From: Kocuria turfanensis
GTDB taxonomy: Bacteria > Actinomycetota > Actinomycetes > Actinomycetales > Micrococcaceae
NCBI RefSeq assembly: GCF_001580365.1
Contig: NZ_CP014480.1
Coordinates: 2,047,008 to 2,111,007, forward strand
Direction: 5' to 3'
Length of the DNA: 64,000 bases
Shown piece after piece: positions 51,123 to 62,739 of this stretch (position 1 is its first letter; every line of letters begins with the position of its first letter). Position numbers and translations under genes: made by a program. A model generated the notes under the pieces. The model had not been told where the DNA came from, made no database searches, and saw only the letters and a program-made list of their open reading frames with translations.

Positions 51123-52460
51123 TCAGGCTCCTGGGGCTCGGACGGGGGTGGTCGTGGCGTCGGCCCGGGCGTCGGCCCGGGCGTCGCCGATGGCGTTCAG
51201 GCCCTCCGGGAGGGTGCCGTTGATGAGGTAGTCGCCGAGGGCGCGGGCGCGGAAGGCGATCGGGTTGTGGGTGGCCACGGTCTGGGCGTTGCGCCAGTGC
51301 CGGTCCAGGCCCTTGGCGGTGGACGTGGCGGAGGCGCCCACGGTGAGGAACAGGTCCTGGGCGGCGCCGAGGGCCAGCTCCGGCACGGTGACCTGGGCGT
51401 GCTCCACGGCGATCTCGGACTCGGGCAGCGCCGCCGGGAGGGTGCCGGTGAACTCCGGGCGGTCGGCGCCGGTGGCGACGGCGGCGGCGATCCCGGCGTC
51501 CAGGGCGCGGGCGGCGTGCAGCACGGCGGCCTCGGCGGTGAAGGCCTTGGCGGAGATCCGGCCAGTGGCCTCCTGGATCAGCGGGTCCTCCCGGAACGGC
51601 AGGCCGAGCCCGGTGTTGAAGGTCCGCCGGCGGGCGGCGATGGTCTCCACGGCGTCCCGCCGGGCGGCGCGGGCGATGCCGGCCAGCACGGCCAGCAGCA
51701 CGAGCTGGAAGAAGGCGGCCTCGTGGACGGCCTCCGCGCTGCCGGCGGTGCGGTCCAGCACGGCGTCGTCCGGGACGCGCACGCGGTCGAAGACCGCGGT
51801 GCCGGTGCCGGTGAGCTTCTGGCCGAAGCCGTCCCAGTCGTCCTCGAGCGTGACCCCCTGGGCGTCCGTGGCGACGACGGCGAAGCGGCGCCCGTCCCGG
51901 CCGTCGAGGGCGGCCGAGACGCGGGTGTAGTCGCAGAAGATGGAGCCGGTGGCGTAGAACTTCCGGCCGGTGATCTCCCACCCCTCGGCGGTGCGGCGCA
52001 GCACGGTGTTCAGGGTGCCCAGCGCGTTGCCGCCCTTCTCCGTGGAGGCGTTGCCGACGGTGGCCCCGGCCAGCACCCGCGGGTACCAGACGTCCTGGAG
52101 CTCCCGGGGCAGGAAGCGCAGGGACTCCACGAAGCCGGCGTGGGAGCGGTAGAGGTGGGCGATGTTGGAGTCGGCCTCGGCCAGGTCGACCAGCAGCCGG
52201 GTGAAGTCCTCGACGCTGACCTCGGGACCGCCGTGGGCCGCCGGGACGCGCAGGGCGCCGAAGCCGGCCCGGTCCAGCAGGGCGACCTCCTCGTGGGGCA
52301 GCGCGCGCCGCAGGTCCCGGTCCAGGGCGCCGGCGGCGATTCCCGCGAACAGCGGCCCGAAGTGCTCCTTCAGCCCGGCGTAGTCCCCCGGCAGACCGGC
52401 GGCGGGGTGCGTGCCGGCGCCGGGACGGGTGGGAGTCCTCTCGGCCGTGGTGCGGCTCAT
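51123..52460 (-). CDS. SfnB-like acyl-CoA dehydrogenase-type flavin monooxygenase
   Basis: 445 residues, acyl-CoA dehydrogenase fold used as a monooxygenase (SfnB/DszC group). Visible: ALPHEEVALLDRAGFGALRVPAAHGGPEVS near the start, STEKGGNALGT substrate loop, WEITGRKFYATGS, and C-terminal LFLTVGASATSTAKGLDRHWRNAQT. ATG 52460 is the best start; longer frames are non-homologous. First gene after the SAM-I riboswitch, so the operon is predicted to be expressed when S-adenosylmethionine is low. Confidence 0.85.
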   Translation of the reverse strand: MSRTTAERTPTRPGAGTHPAAGLPGDYAGLKEHFGPLFAGIAAGALDRDLRRALPHEEVALLDRAGFGALRVPAAHGGPEVSVEDFTRLLVDLAEADSNIAHLYRSHAGFVESLRFLPRELQDVWYPRVLAGATVGNASTEKGGNALGTLNTVLRRTAEGWEITGRKFYATGSIFCDYTRVSAALDGRDGRRFAVVATDAQGVTLEDDWDGFGQKLTGTGTAVFDRVRVPDDAVLDRTAGSAEAVHEAAFFQLVLLAVLAGIARAARRDAVETIAARRRTFNTGLGLPFREDPLIQEATGRISAKAFTAEAAVLHAARALDAGIAAAVATGADRPEFTGTLPAALPESEIAVEHAQVTVPELALGAAQDLFLTVGASATSTAKGLDRHWRNAQTVATHNPIAFRARALGDYLINGTLPEGLNAIGDARADARADATTTPVRAPGA

Positions 52461-52569
52461 GCGGTGGTCCTCTCGGTCGCACCGAGGAGTGCCGGCCGTC
52501 CAGTCGCGCCAGGGGCGGGCCCGACGACGACAGCGCGGGGCCGACGTCACGGAGCAGCTGCAGATCCGG

Positions 52570-52666
52570 GATCTCCATCGGTTCTGGCCTTAGCACCCTG
52601 ACCCCTGTGAAGGACGGGTTGCTGCGGCGTCGTCGAGCCAGATCTCTCGGCCGCTCTGAATGGGAC
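52570..52666 (-). promoter_or_regulatory. SAM-I (S-box) riboswitch
   Basis: Minus strand carries the S-box core in order: GAGAGATCTGGCTCGACGAC, GCCGCAGCAACC, GGTGCTAAGGCCAGA and ACCGATGGAGAT. This is the actinobacterial form of SAM-I found before methionine and sulfur genes. It ends about 110 bp before the sfnB-like start. Boundaries approximate. Confidence 0.85.
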
Positions 52667-52813
52667 GCATGACATCGCACCAGAGAGCCGGGGTGCGGAG
52701 CCACCTGATGACCGTCACATGTCATCGGCTGTCACGAGGACGTCACAGACGGTCATGTCCTCCCGGGTGGTGTAAGGATCCCACCACAACACAGGGGGGA
52801 GCCGCGGATCGGC

Positions 52814-55119
<2,306 letters not shown>

Positions 55120-55123
<4 letters not shown>

Positions 55124-56439
55124 CGGGTGCTCCTGTTCGGGGTGCGGAAACCGGTCGCGGGGTCCGCGGCGGGCGCCTCGACCGGGCGGTCGAAGCGGTG
55201 CGGGTCGGTGGTGGCCAGGTGCTCGGCGTCGGCGCCCGGATCCGCGCCGAGCACCAGCTCCGCGGCGAGGCGGGCGGCCAGCGGGGCGAGCAGGACGCCG
55301 TGGCGGAAGTAGCCCGTGGAGACCAGGAGACCGGGCACCGGATCTCCCTCCGGGCCGCGGACGCGGCCCAGGTACGGGATGTCGTCCGGGGTCCCGGGCC
55401 GGGCACGGGCCATGGCCTCGACCAGCTCGAGGTCGGCGACGCCGGGGACCACGGCCTGGGCGTCGCGCAGCAGCCGGAGCACGCCTCCGGCGCTGATCCC
55501 GTCGAGGTCGTCCTCGCGGGAGGTCGCCCCGATCACCACCGTCCCGTCGTCGCGGGGCACCAGGTAGACGGGCACCCCGTGGACCAGGCCGCGGACGGTG
55601 CGCTCGAGCAGGGCGGGCGCCCCGGCGGGCGGACGGGTGCGGAGGATGTCCCCGTGCACCGGGCGCAGCGGCGGCCGCCAGGACCCGGGCAGGCCCTCCA
55701 GGTCGGTGAGACCCGTGCCGGGGGCGAGGACCGTCTCCGCCGCCGAGACCATCCCGCCGTCGGCCAGGCGCAGGCCCGTCACCGCGCCGTCGGGGCCGTG
55801 GCGCAGGCCCGTGGCGCGGTCGTGCACCAGGCGGGCGGGCCCGCCGTCGGGGCCGTCCGTTGCGGAGGACCCGGACGGAGTGGGGAGCTCGGGGGCGACG
55901 AGGGCGGCGAGCAGTCCGGCCACGAGCCGGCGGGGGTCCACCTGGTGGTCGTCGGGAATGCGGTGCACGGCGGACAGCCGCGGGCTCAGGGCCGGCTCCA
56001 GGGCCCGGGCCGTGCGCAGCGGGAGCGGCTCCACGGCCAGGCCGTGGCGCAGCTGGAGCTCGCGCAGGTCCGCCAGGGCCTGCCGGTCGGCGGCGTCGAC
56101 GCCGCACACGAGCGTCTCGGTGGCGCGGTAGCCCACCGAGCCGCCGGCGGCCTCCTCCACGGCGGCCACGAACGCCGGGTAGGCGCCGGCCGAGGCGAGC
56201 ATGAGGGGATAGAGCGGCTCCTGCTGGTACTGGACCTCGCTCACCGGGGCGAGCATCCCGGCCGCCGCCCGGCTGGCCCCGGCGCCGGGCTCGGGGTCCA
56301 CCACGGCCACCGAGCGGCCGCGGCGGCGCAGCTCCCAGGCCGTGGCCAGGCCGACCACCCCGGCCCCGACCACGGCGACGTCGGCCCGCACGTGCTGGGC
56401 GGCGGACATCGGAACGGAGGGCACGGATGTCACCGGCAT
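55120..56439 (-). CDS. thiO: Glycine oxidase ThiO
   Basis: 439 residues. FAD-binding start DVAVVGAGVVGLATAWELRRRG, ASRAAAGMLAPVSE, and C-terminal STGYFRHGVLLAPLAARLAAE, all typical of ThiO. Oxidises glycine to the imine needed by ThiG, giving H2O2; this O2-dependent route replaces ThiH. Its middle holds an insert rich in Ser/Asp/Gly (around residues 188-203). First gene of the operon, directly behind a TPP riboswitch. Confidence 0.94.
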
Positions 56440-56441
56440 CG

Positions 56442-56522
56442 TCCTTTCCTACGGCGGCATGACCCGCATCAGGTGTGGCGGTCGGCGCCGGACGCCCTCT
56501 CAGCCCCCGAGGGGCTCCCGCA
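56442..56522 (-). promoter_or_regulatory. TPP riboswitch controlling thiO-S-G-F
   Basis: Minus strand has the THI-box blocks GGGGGCTGAGAGGG, then CACCTGATGCGGGTCATGCC, then GTAGGAAAGGA. The last part is the thiO ribosome site itself, so TPP binding should hide the Shine-Dalgarno and block translation. Confidence 0.95.
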
Positions 56523-56534
56523 GAACCGCTGACC

Positions 56535-56550
56535 TATCATTCAGCGTGTG
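56535..56550 (+). promoter_or_regulatory. Leaderless promoter of thiE
   Basis: TATCAT (56535-56540) is followed after 7 bases by the GTG start codon (56548), so the transcript should begin at the start codon. There is no Shine-Dalgarno sequence. A -35 element is not obvious. thiE therefore escapes the TPP switch that controls the divergent operon. Confidence 0.65.
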
Positions 56551-57267
56551 ACCCAGCATACCCAGGACACCCCCGCTCCCGCCGCCTCCGAGCTGCGCAT
56601 GACACGCACGGACCGGCTCCTCGCCGCCCGGCTGTACGTGTGCACCGACGCCCGCCGCGCGCAGGGCGACCTCGAGGAGTTCCTGCACGCCGTCTGCGCC
56701 GGCGGGACGGACATCGTCCAGCTGCGGGACAGGAGCATCGACACCGACGAGGAGATCGCCGCGCTGCGCCTGCTGGGCCGGGTCGCCGCCGAGTACGGCG
56801 TCCTGGTCGCCGTCAACGACCGCGCCGACCTCGCCGCGCTCGTGGGCGCCGACGTCTTCCACGCCGGCCAGCACGACCTCACCCCCGCCCAGGCCCGGCA
56901 GCTGCTCGGCCCCGACGTGCTGATCGGCCGCTCCACCCACGACCTCGGCCAGGCCCGGGCCGCGCTGGCCGACCCGGACGTGGACTACTTCTGCACCGGT
57001 CCCGTGTGGGAGACCCCCACCAAGCCGGGCCGGCCCGCCACCGGCCTGGGCTTCGTGCGCGAGGTCGCCGCACTGACCGAGGCCCGGCTGGACGCCGACC
57101 CGGCGGTGGTGCCCGTGCCGTGGTTCGCCATCGGCGGCATCGACGAGCAGCGCCTCCCCGAGGTGCTGGCCGCCGGGGCGCGCGGCGCCGTGGTGGTCCG
57201 GGCGGTCACCGAGGCCCCGGACCCGCGCCTGGCCGCCGGGCAGCTGCGCAGTCTGCTCCCCGCCTGA
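56548..57267 (+). CDS. thiE: Thiamine-phosphate synthase ThiE
   Basis: 239 residues. [20 protein letters not shown] diphosphate/HMP loop, [43 protein letters not shown] and FAIGGID are the ThiE signatures. Couples HMP diphosphate with thiazole phosphate to thiamine phosphate. GTG start with leaderless promoter; divergent from the thiazole operon. Confidence 0.95.
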   Translation: MTQHTQDTPAPAASELRMTRTDRLLAARLYVCTDARRAQGDLEEFLHAVCAGGTDIVQLRDRSIDTDEEIAALRLLGRVAAEYGVLVAVNDRADLAALVGADVFHAGQHDLTPAQARQLLGPDVLIGRSTHDLGQARAALADPDVDYFCTGPVWETPTKPGRPATGLGFVREVAALTEARLDADPAVVPVPWFAIGGIDEQRLPEVLAAGARGAVVVRAVTEAPDPRLAAGQLRSLLPA

Positions 57268-57433
57268 CACGCTCCCCGACCGGCGCGCTACCTGCCCGGC
57301 ACGCTTCCTGCCCGGCACGCCGCGCGGGGACGTCCGCCGGGCGCGCCCGGCCGCAACTCCCCACCGGCTCCCCGCCGCCGCACAGCCCCGTCTGAGAGCA
57401 TGGAGCCCACGGACGACGACGGAGGAGTGGCCC

Positions 57434-58441
57434 ATGGACCCCGAGCTCGACCCGCAGGTGCGGCACGCGGTGGAGCATCCCGCGCAGACCGCCCGCGGCC
57501 CGGAGGACGTGCAGCTGCGCGTCCGGCTGGCCGGCGAGCCCGCCCGGCGAGCGCTGGGCAGCCACTGGGAGGAGGGCGCCCCGGAGGACGCCGCGCCCGG
57601 CGAGGACCGGCTCGCGGCGGCCGTGCTGCTGGCCACCCTCTTCGGCGACACGTTCTGGCTCGAGCGGGCGGCCCGGCTGCCCGGTGACGTCCCGGGCTGT
57701 CCCTCCGCCCCGCCGAGCGGGCTGCTGGAGCTCACCCGCGTGCCCGGCGCCCGGGCGGCGATGGCCTCGGTCCTCGAGCGGCCGCTGCTCACCGGGCTGC
57801 TGGAGTGGGGCACGAACCCGCTGCCCGAGCAGCCCCCGCTGGCCGTGGCGCAGGCTGCCCGGGACCTCTCGATCCCCGACGACGGGCGTGTCTACCGGGT
57901 GGTGCGCCGCCGCGCCGAGCGCTTCCTGGCCCGCGAGTACGACGGCTCGGAGTCGCTGGAGCGGTTCGTGACCCTGCTGACGGAGGCCGAGAAGGGCCAC
58001 CGCGAGGACGGGCCCGTGCTCTCCGGCGAGACGCTGCCGCCCGCCTCTCCCCCGACTGCTCCTCCACCACCGGCGGCCCCGGCGCCGCCGGCACCGGAGG
58101 GCGGCCCGGCCGGGCCGCCGTCGTCGAACCCCTCGATCGCGGACGCTCCGCAGGCTCCGCAGTGGGGCGTCAGCCCGTCCACGCCCGCCCCGCCGCCGCC
58201 CGGGCAGGTCGGCCGGCCCGGTGCGCCCGGGGAGCCGTTCCCGGGCCAGGCCCAGGGCGGGCCGTTCCCCGGGCCGGGCGCGGGCGGCCCGCTGGCGGGC
58301 AGCCGCGGCCCGGCGGCCGGCGGATGGCCGCCGCCCCCGGCCCACGACCCCGCGGAGGACGACTCCGACAACCTCAAGGCCTGGGGTCTGGTCTTTCTGG
58401 CGATCGTGGCGGTGATCGTGGCGCTGATCTTCGTGCTCTGA
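57434..58441 (+). CDS. Tail-anchored hypothetical protein with Pro/Gly-rich linker
   Basis: 335 residues. Residues 1-200 are a soluble, helical, Arg/Glu-rich domain (LAAAVLLATLFGDTFWLERAARL, VYRVVRRRAERFLAREYDG) of unknown family. A long Pro/Gly/Ala-rich linker (200-310) leads to one C-terminal membrane helix (WGLVFLAIVAVIVALIFVL) that ends the protein, so the N-domain faces the cytosol. ATG behind GGAGGAG. Function unknown. Confidence 0.72.
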   Translation: MDPELDPQVRHAVEHPAQTARGPEDVQLRVRLAGEPARRALGSHWEEGAPEDAAPGEDRLAAAVLLATLFGDTFWLERAARLPGDVPGCPSAPPSGLLELTRVPGARAAMASVLERPLLTGLLEWGTNPLPEQPPLAVAQAARDLSIPDDGRVYRVVRRRAERFLAREYDGSESLERFVTLLTEAEKGHREDGPVLSGETLPPASPPTAPPPPAAPAPPAPEGGPAGPPSSNPSIADAPQAPQWGVSPSTPAPPPPGQVGRPGAPGEPFPGQAQGGPFPGPGAGGPLAGSRGPAAGGWPPPPAHDPAEDDSDNLKAWGLVFLAIVAVIVALIFVL

Positions 58442-58491
58442 CCGGGACGGCGTCGCGCCCGGCCCCGAGGTGACGAAGGTCCCCAAGATAC

Positions 58492-58521
58492 TTGCACCGG
58501 AAACATTTTCTGGGGTATCCT
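58492..58521 (+). promoter_or_regulatory. Candidate sigma-70-type promoter of the VOC gene
   Basis: TTGCAC (58492-58497), 18-bp spacer, TATCCT (58516-58521). Local AT-rich stretch in an otherwise GC-rich context supports it. Confidence 0.6.
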
Positions 58522-58570
58522 TGCGGACATATCAACCTTTGTGGTGCCGATGCCGACGGAGAAGCCCGAG

Positions 58571-59482
58571 ATGCCGATCTTTCCCCAGAACCCCGACCCC
58601 CGGAGCCTGACGCCGCGACCGGCCGACGACCTGCTGTCCGCCGGAACCCGGATGGGCGCCGTGGAGCTGCTCGTGGCCGACCTGGACACGATGCTCGCCT
58701 ACTACACGGACGCCGTGACCCTCGAGGTCCTCGCCCATTCCGGGGACACGGCCGTGCTGGGCCGTGACGGCCGGACCGTGCTGCGCCTGCGGCAGGTCCC
58801 GGAGCTGCCGCCGGCCCGCCGCGGTCAGGCGGGGCTGTTCCACACCGCGGTGCTGTTCGAGGACGAGCCGGCCCTGGCGGCCGCCCTGGCCTCGGTCGCC
58901 GCCGTGGCGCCGCGATCCTTCACCGGCAGCGCCGACCACCTCTACAGCCAGGCGTTCTACTTCGACGACCCCGAGGGCAACGGCGTGGAGCTCTACACCG
59001 ACCGCCCCCGCCACACCTGGCGGCGGGAGGCCAACGGGCTGCTCACGCTGGCGTCCAACCCGCTGGATCCCACCGCGTTCCTGGGCGAGCACCTGCGCGA
59101 GCCGGCCGGGGCGCGGCCGGCGGCGCCGCCGGCCACCCTCGGCCACGTCCACCTGCAGGTCGGCGACATCCCGCAGGGCCGGCGGTTCTACGTGGACGTC
59201 CTGGGCTTCGAGGTGATGAGCGACATCGGCTCGGCCCTGTTCATCGCCGCCGGCGGGTACCACCACCACATCGGGCTCAACACCTGGCACAGCGCCGGGG
59301 CCGGCCCGCGGGCGGCCTCCCTGGGCCTGGGGCAGGTCAACATCGACCTGCCCACGGCCGAGGACGTCGCCGCCCTGCAGGCCCGGCTGACCGACCACCG
59401 GGTCCCCACCCGGCACGACGGCGCCGTGCTGCGCTTCGAGGACCCCTGGAACACCCTCATCCAGGTGGGCGTCGCCGCGTAG
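58571..59482 (+). CDS. VOC-family (glyoxalase/extradiol dioxygenase-like) protein
   Basis: 303 residues, two tandem VOC modules (about 25-150 and 178-300). Probable metal ligands: His in GLFHTAVL, Glu in NGVELYTD, His in TLGHVHLQVGDI. Resembles CatE-type catechol 2,3-dioxygenase-like proteins. Start: ATG 58571 has GGAGAA seven bases before it; the in-frame GTG 58541 and ATG 58550 have no ribosome site. Its 3' end overlaps the convergent esterase by 26 bp. Substrate unknown. Confidence 0.82.
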   Translation: MPIFPQNPDPRSLTPRPADDLLSAGTRMGAVELLVADLDTMLAYYTDAVTLEVLAHSGDTAVLGRDGRTVLRLRQVPELPPARRGQAGLFHTAVLFEDEPALAAALASVAAVAPRSFTGSADHLYSQAFYFDDPEGNGVELYTDRPRHTWRREANGLLTLASNPLDPTAFLGEHLREPAGARPAAPPATLGHVHLQVGDIPQGRRFYVDVLGFEVMSDIGSALFIAAGGYHHHIGLNTWHSAGAGPRAASLGLGQVNIDLPTAEDVAALQARLTDHRVPTRHDGAVLRFEDPWNTLIQVGVAA

Positions 59483-60830
59483 ACCGCGCCAGGAGGGGGA
59501 CCCGGACGCGCCGGTGGCGCAGGACGCCGGGGATGCGGCCGGCGTCGCCGAGGGGCTCCCCGCGGGCGAAGTCGGCCCACAGCCGGCGCACCTGCCGGGC
59601 GGCGGCGTCGATGTCCTCCCACGCGGCACCGGCGACCAGCCCGGTGCCCGCCCAGGTCGGCTCGTCGCCGAAGAGCAGGGGCAGGTCGACCGTGTGGGCC
59701 GCCCCGTACGGATTGCCAGGGGCTGCCCAGGAGATCACGTAGCGGTGGGCCGTCCCGCCGGCGCGCACGTGCCGGCGGGCGAAGCGGCGGATCGCCCGGG
59801 AGTAGACGGACCGGGTCGCCCAGCCGACCACGGCCCGGCGCAGCACCGGCCCCAGCAGCGGCACGCGGGTCCACCGCTGCAGGGCCGGCACCGTGGGCAG
59901 GTAGAGCCGCGCCTCCTCGGTGGTGTGGCCGATGAGGACGTCGATGTGCGGGGCCACCCGGTCCCAGGCCGCGTCGATCTCCTTCTCGGCGGGCAGCGGG
60001 TGGTGGCCGTACTGGGTGCCGAAGGGCATCGCCCCCAGCAGCCCGAAGGGCGCCGCGTGCCGCTCCACCTCCGCCTGGGCGGCGACCACGTCGGCGGCGG
60101 GCATCCCGGCCGTCACGACCTCCGCCGCGGCCGCCATGGCGGCGTTCATCCGCTCCCGGCCGCGGGCGATGCCCAGCGGCGGGCTCTGGATGACGGCGCG
60201 GCGGAAGAGCGTCTCCGCCCCCGGGACGGCCATGAGGTGGGCCACGGCGTCACCGCCGGCGGACTGGCCGAAGGCGGTCACGTTGTCCGGGTCACCGCCG
60301 AAGGCGGCGATGTTGCGCCGCACCCAGCGCAGCGCCTCGAGCTGGTCGAGCAGCCCGAGGTTGGCCGGGCGGGCGTGCCCGGAGCCCAGGTAGCCGAACA
60401 GGCCGAGCCGGTAGGTGACCGTCACGACCACCACGCGCTGCTCGGCCACCAGCGGCGTCGGGTCCATGATCGGGGCGTCCCCGGCGCCGGTGGTGTAGGA
60501 GCCGCCGTGGATCCACACCAGCACCGGCAGGCCCTCACCGGCCCGCGCGTCGCGGGGCAGGGTGACCGAGAGCCGCTGGCAGGCCTCGTCCTGCGGCAGG
60601 TCGCCGAGCGCGTCCCCCAGCACCGAGGCGAGGAAGGGCGAGCGGACCTGGGGACAGGCCGGGGCCGGTCCCGTGGCCGGGAACGGCTCGTCCCGGTCCG
60701 GGGCGGGGACGGGAGCGGCGAAGCGGTCGGCGGTGGCGTAGGGAATGCCGCCGGCCCGGACCACGGCGCCGTGGGCCCGGGCGTGGACGGGCCCGCAGGG
60801 CGGGGTGAACGTGAGCGTGGCGGTGGTCAT
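59457..60830 (-). CDS. Type B carboxylesterase
   Basis: 457 residues, alpha/beta hydrolase of the carboxylesterase/cholinesterase family. Oxyanion motif WIHGGSYTTGAG, nucleophile Ser in FGQSAGGDAVAHL, acid and His further on (IGHTTEEARLY; NPYGAAHTVDLPLLFG). Cleaves carboxylic esters; no signal peptide. ATG 60830 chosen because GAGGA lies eight bases before it, rather than the ATG at 60839. Converges and overlaps with the VOC gene. Confidence 0.88.
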   Translation of the reverse strand: MTTATLTFTPPCGPVHARAHGAVVRAGGIPYATADRFAAPVPAPDRDEPFPATGPAPACPQVRSPFLASVLGDALGDLPQDEACQRLSVTLPRDARAGEGLPVLVWIHGGSYTTGAGDAPIMDPTPLVAEQRVVVVTVTYRLGLFGYLGSGHARPANLGLLDQLEALRWVRRNIAAFGGDPDNVTAFGQSAGGDAVAHLMAVPGAETLFRRAVIQSPPLGIARGRERMNAAMAAAAEVVTAGMPAADVVAAQAEVERHAAPFGLLGAMPFGTQYGHHPLPAEKEIDAAWDRVAPHIDVLIGHTTEEARLYLPTVPALQRWTRVPLLGPVLRRAVVGWATRSVYSRAIRRFARRHVRAGGTAHRYVISWAAPGNPYGAAHTVDLPLLFGDEPTWAGTGLVAGAAWEDIDAAARQVRRLWADFARGEPLGDAGRIPGVLRHRRVRVPLLARSTRRRPPG

Positions 60831-60993
60831 GCGGTCCATCCTCTGCGGTCCTTTTTCTGCGGTGCTTCCCCAGCAGCCCTTCCCCAGTGTTCCTTCTTCT
60901 GCGGCCCGTCGTCAGCGGTGCTTCCCGCGGTGGGCCGGAGCCCGCGGGCCGGCCGTGCGGAACCGGCCCGCAGGCCCGAAGGGTCGGGTGGGA

Positions 60994-61935
60994 TCAGGCG
61001 AACGGTTGCGAGGCCCGGTCGAGGACCTCGACCTCCTCGGCGGTGAGCGCCAGGCCGGGGGCGGCAATGAGGGCCGGCACCTGGTCGGGCCGGGAGGCCG
61101 AGGCGATCGGGGCGGTCACGCCCTGGGCCAGCAGCCAGGCGAGCGCCACCGTCGTCGGCTCGGTCCCGCGCGCCTCGGCCACGTCCACCAGCGCCTCGAC
61201 GACGGCGAGGCCCTGCGCGTTCAGGTACGCCCCCGCGGCGCCGCCGCGGGCCCGCCCCTCGAGGTCGGCGGCCGTGCGGTACTTGCCGGTGAGGAACCCC
61301 GAGGCGAGGCCGAAGTAGGGGAAGACCGCCACCCCGAACTCCCGGACCAGCGGGGCGAGATCCTGCTCGTAGGACCGGCGGCCTACCAGGTTGTACTCCG
61401 GCTGGATCGCGACCGGCACGGTGAGGTGCTCCCGCTCGGCGGTCTCGAACCACTCCCGCAGCCGCTGCGGGCTGTAGTTGGACAGTCCCACCGCCCGGAC
61501 CTTCCCGGAGCGGACGAGCTCGTCGAAGGTGGCCGCCTGCTCGGCGACGGGCACCGACTCGTCGTCGCGGTGGGCGTAGTAGAGGTCGATCCGGTCGGTG
61601 CCGAGCCGGCGCAGGGACTCCTCGAGGGCCTGCACCACGTTCTCCCGCCCCAGTCCGGGACGCCGGGGCAGGGAGCCCACCTTGGTGGCCACCACGACGT
61701 CGTCGCGGACGCCGCGGGCGGCCAGCCACTCCCCAAGGACGGTCTCGGACTCCCCGCCGGTGTGCCCCTCGCCCCACACGGAGTAGACGTCCGCCGTGTC
61801 GACGAAGTTGCCGCCGGCCTCCGTGAAGGCGTCGAGCACCACGAAGGAGGTGCTCCGGTCGGAGGTCCAGCCGAAGGTGTTGCCGCCGAGGTTGAGCGGG
61901 AAGACGTCGAGGTCGGTGCGGGGGATGGTGGTCAT
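60994..61935 (-). CDS. Aldo/keto reductase
   Basis: 313 residues, AKR barrel. Tetrad visible: Asp in FVDTADVYSVWGEG with Tyr, Lys in VVATKVGSL, His in LYYAHRDDE. GLSNYSPQRL and PIASASRPDQV are family NADPH-site blocks. Reduces aldehydes or ketones with NADPH; substrate unknown. Divergent from the TetR gene, so possibly under the same operator. Confidence 0.92.
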   Translation of the reverse strand: MTTIPRTDLDVFPLNLGGNTFGWTSDRSTSFVVLDAFTEAGGNFVDTADVYSVWGEGHTGGESETVLGEWLAARGVRDDVVVATKVGSLPRRPGLGRENVVQALEESLRRLGTDRIDLYYAHRDDESVPVAEQAATFDELVRSGKVRAVGLSNYSPQRLREWFETAEREHLTVPVAIQPEYNLVGRRSYEQDLAPLVREFGVAVFPYFGLASGFLTGKYRTAADLEGRARGGAAGAYLNAQGLAVVEALVDVAEARGTEPTTVALAWLLAQGVTAPIASASRPDQVPALIAAPGLALTAEEVEVLDRASQPFA

Positions 61936-62071
61936 GCGGAGCTCCGTTCCGTGGTCGGATCTGTCCTGCCGTCCGCCGGGGCCTGGCATGGCCGCCGGCG
62001 CGGTGCGCCCTCGGTACAGGCCGGGGCACGCCCGGCCTATTCCCGGTCCGGCCGGCACCTCCACCACATTA

Positions 62072-62102
62072 TTGCAGTTGTGCAAAGAGTGCATAAGTGC
62101 AA
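62072..62102. promoter_or_regulatory. Operator dyad for the TetR regulator
   Basis: Inverted repeat built from TTGCA..TTGTGCA and TGCATAAGTGCAA around a central AAAGAG, ending 4 bp before the tetR ATG. Two nested TGCA palindromic arms fit binding of two TetR dimers. It would repress the tetR-emrB pair and perhaps the divergent aldo/keto reductase. Confidence 0.75.
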
Positions 62103-62106
62103 AAAT

Positions 62107-62739
62107 ATGAACGTGAACGACACCGCCTCTCCCTCGCTGCGCGCCCGCAAGAAGGCCGAGACCTGGTCCGCCATCCACGAGGCGGCCGCCGGCCTCGCGC
62201 TCGAGCACGGGGTGGAGGGCGCCACGGTCGAGGCCATCGCCGCCGCGGCCGGCGTCTCCCCGCGCACCTTCTTCAACTACTTCCCCGCCAAGGAGGACGC
62301 GGTCCTGGGCATGCGCGCCCCTGAACTGGACCCGCAGCTGCTGGAGGGCTTCTCCCTCGAGCACGACCTGCTGGGCCAGGTCTCGCGCCTGCTGCTGGCC
62401 GTGACCCGCAGCGCCTACGCCGGCCGGGACGCGGAGCGGCGCCGGAGGCTGCTGCAGGACCACCCCGGCCTGGGCCGCCGCCGGCACGAGCTGACCCTCG
62501 AGGCCGAGGACCTGGTGCGCCGCACGCTCGCCGAGCTGCTGGCCCGCGACCCGCACTGGTCGGCCGGGATCGGGGAGCACCCCGTGGACGACGTCGCCCG
62601 GATGCTCGTGATCCTCGGCGGCGTCCCGCTGCGCTTCGCCATCACCGCCGAGAGCTACTCCCCCGCCCACGGCCTGCCGGCCGAGGACCACGACTCGGCG
62701 CTCACTCTCTTCCACCGCCTCCAGGAGAAGCTCTCATGA
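62107..62739 (+). CDS. TetR-family transcriptional repressor
   Basis: 210 residues. N-terminal helix-turn-helix TVEAIAAAAGVSPRTFFNYFPAKEDAVL (about 39-66); C-terminal ligand domain poorly conserved. MFS efflux gene follows with an ATGA overlap, the normal layout for a drug-responsive repressor with its pump. A dyad operator covers its start. Confidence 0.92.
   Translation: MNVNDTASPSLRARKKAETWSAIHEAAAGLALEHGVEGATVEAIAAAAGVSPRTFFNYFPAKEDAVLGMRAPELDPQLLEGFSLEHDLLGQVSRLLLAVTRSAYAGRDAERRRRLLQDHPGLGRRRHELTLEAEDLVRRTLAELLARDPHWSAGIGEHPVDDVARMLVILGGVPLRFAITAESYSPAHGLPAEDHDSALTLFHRLQEKLS

Noticed and set aside
48283..52725. A 1480-residue minus-strand frame across the whole organosulfur operon
   Set aside because: Only its last 456 residues are real (the FMN monooxygenase). 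The rest is an Arg/Gly/Pro-rich shadow of the MFS and sfnB-like genes in another frame.
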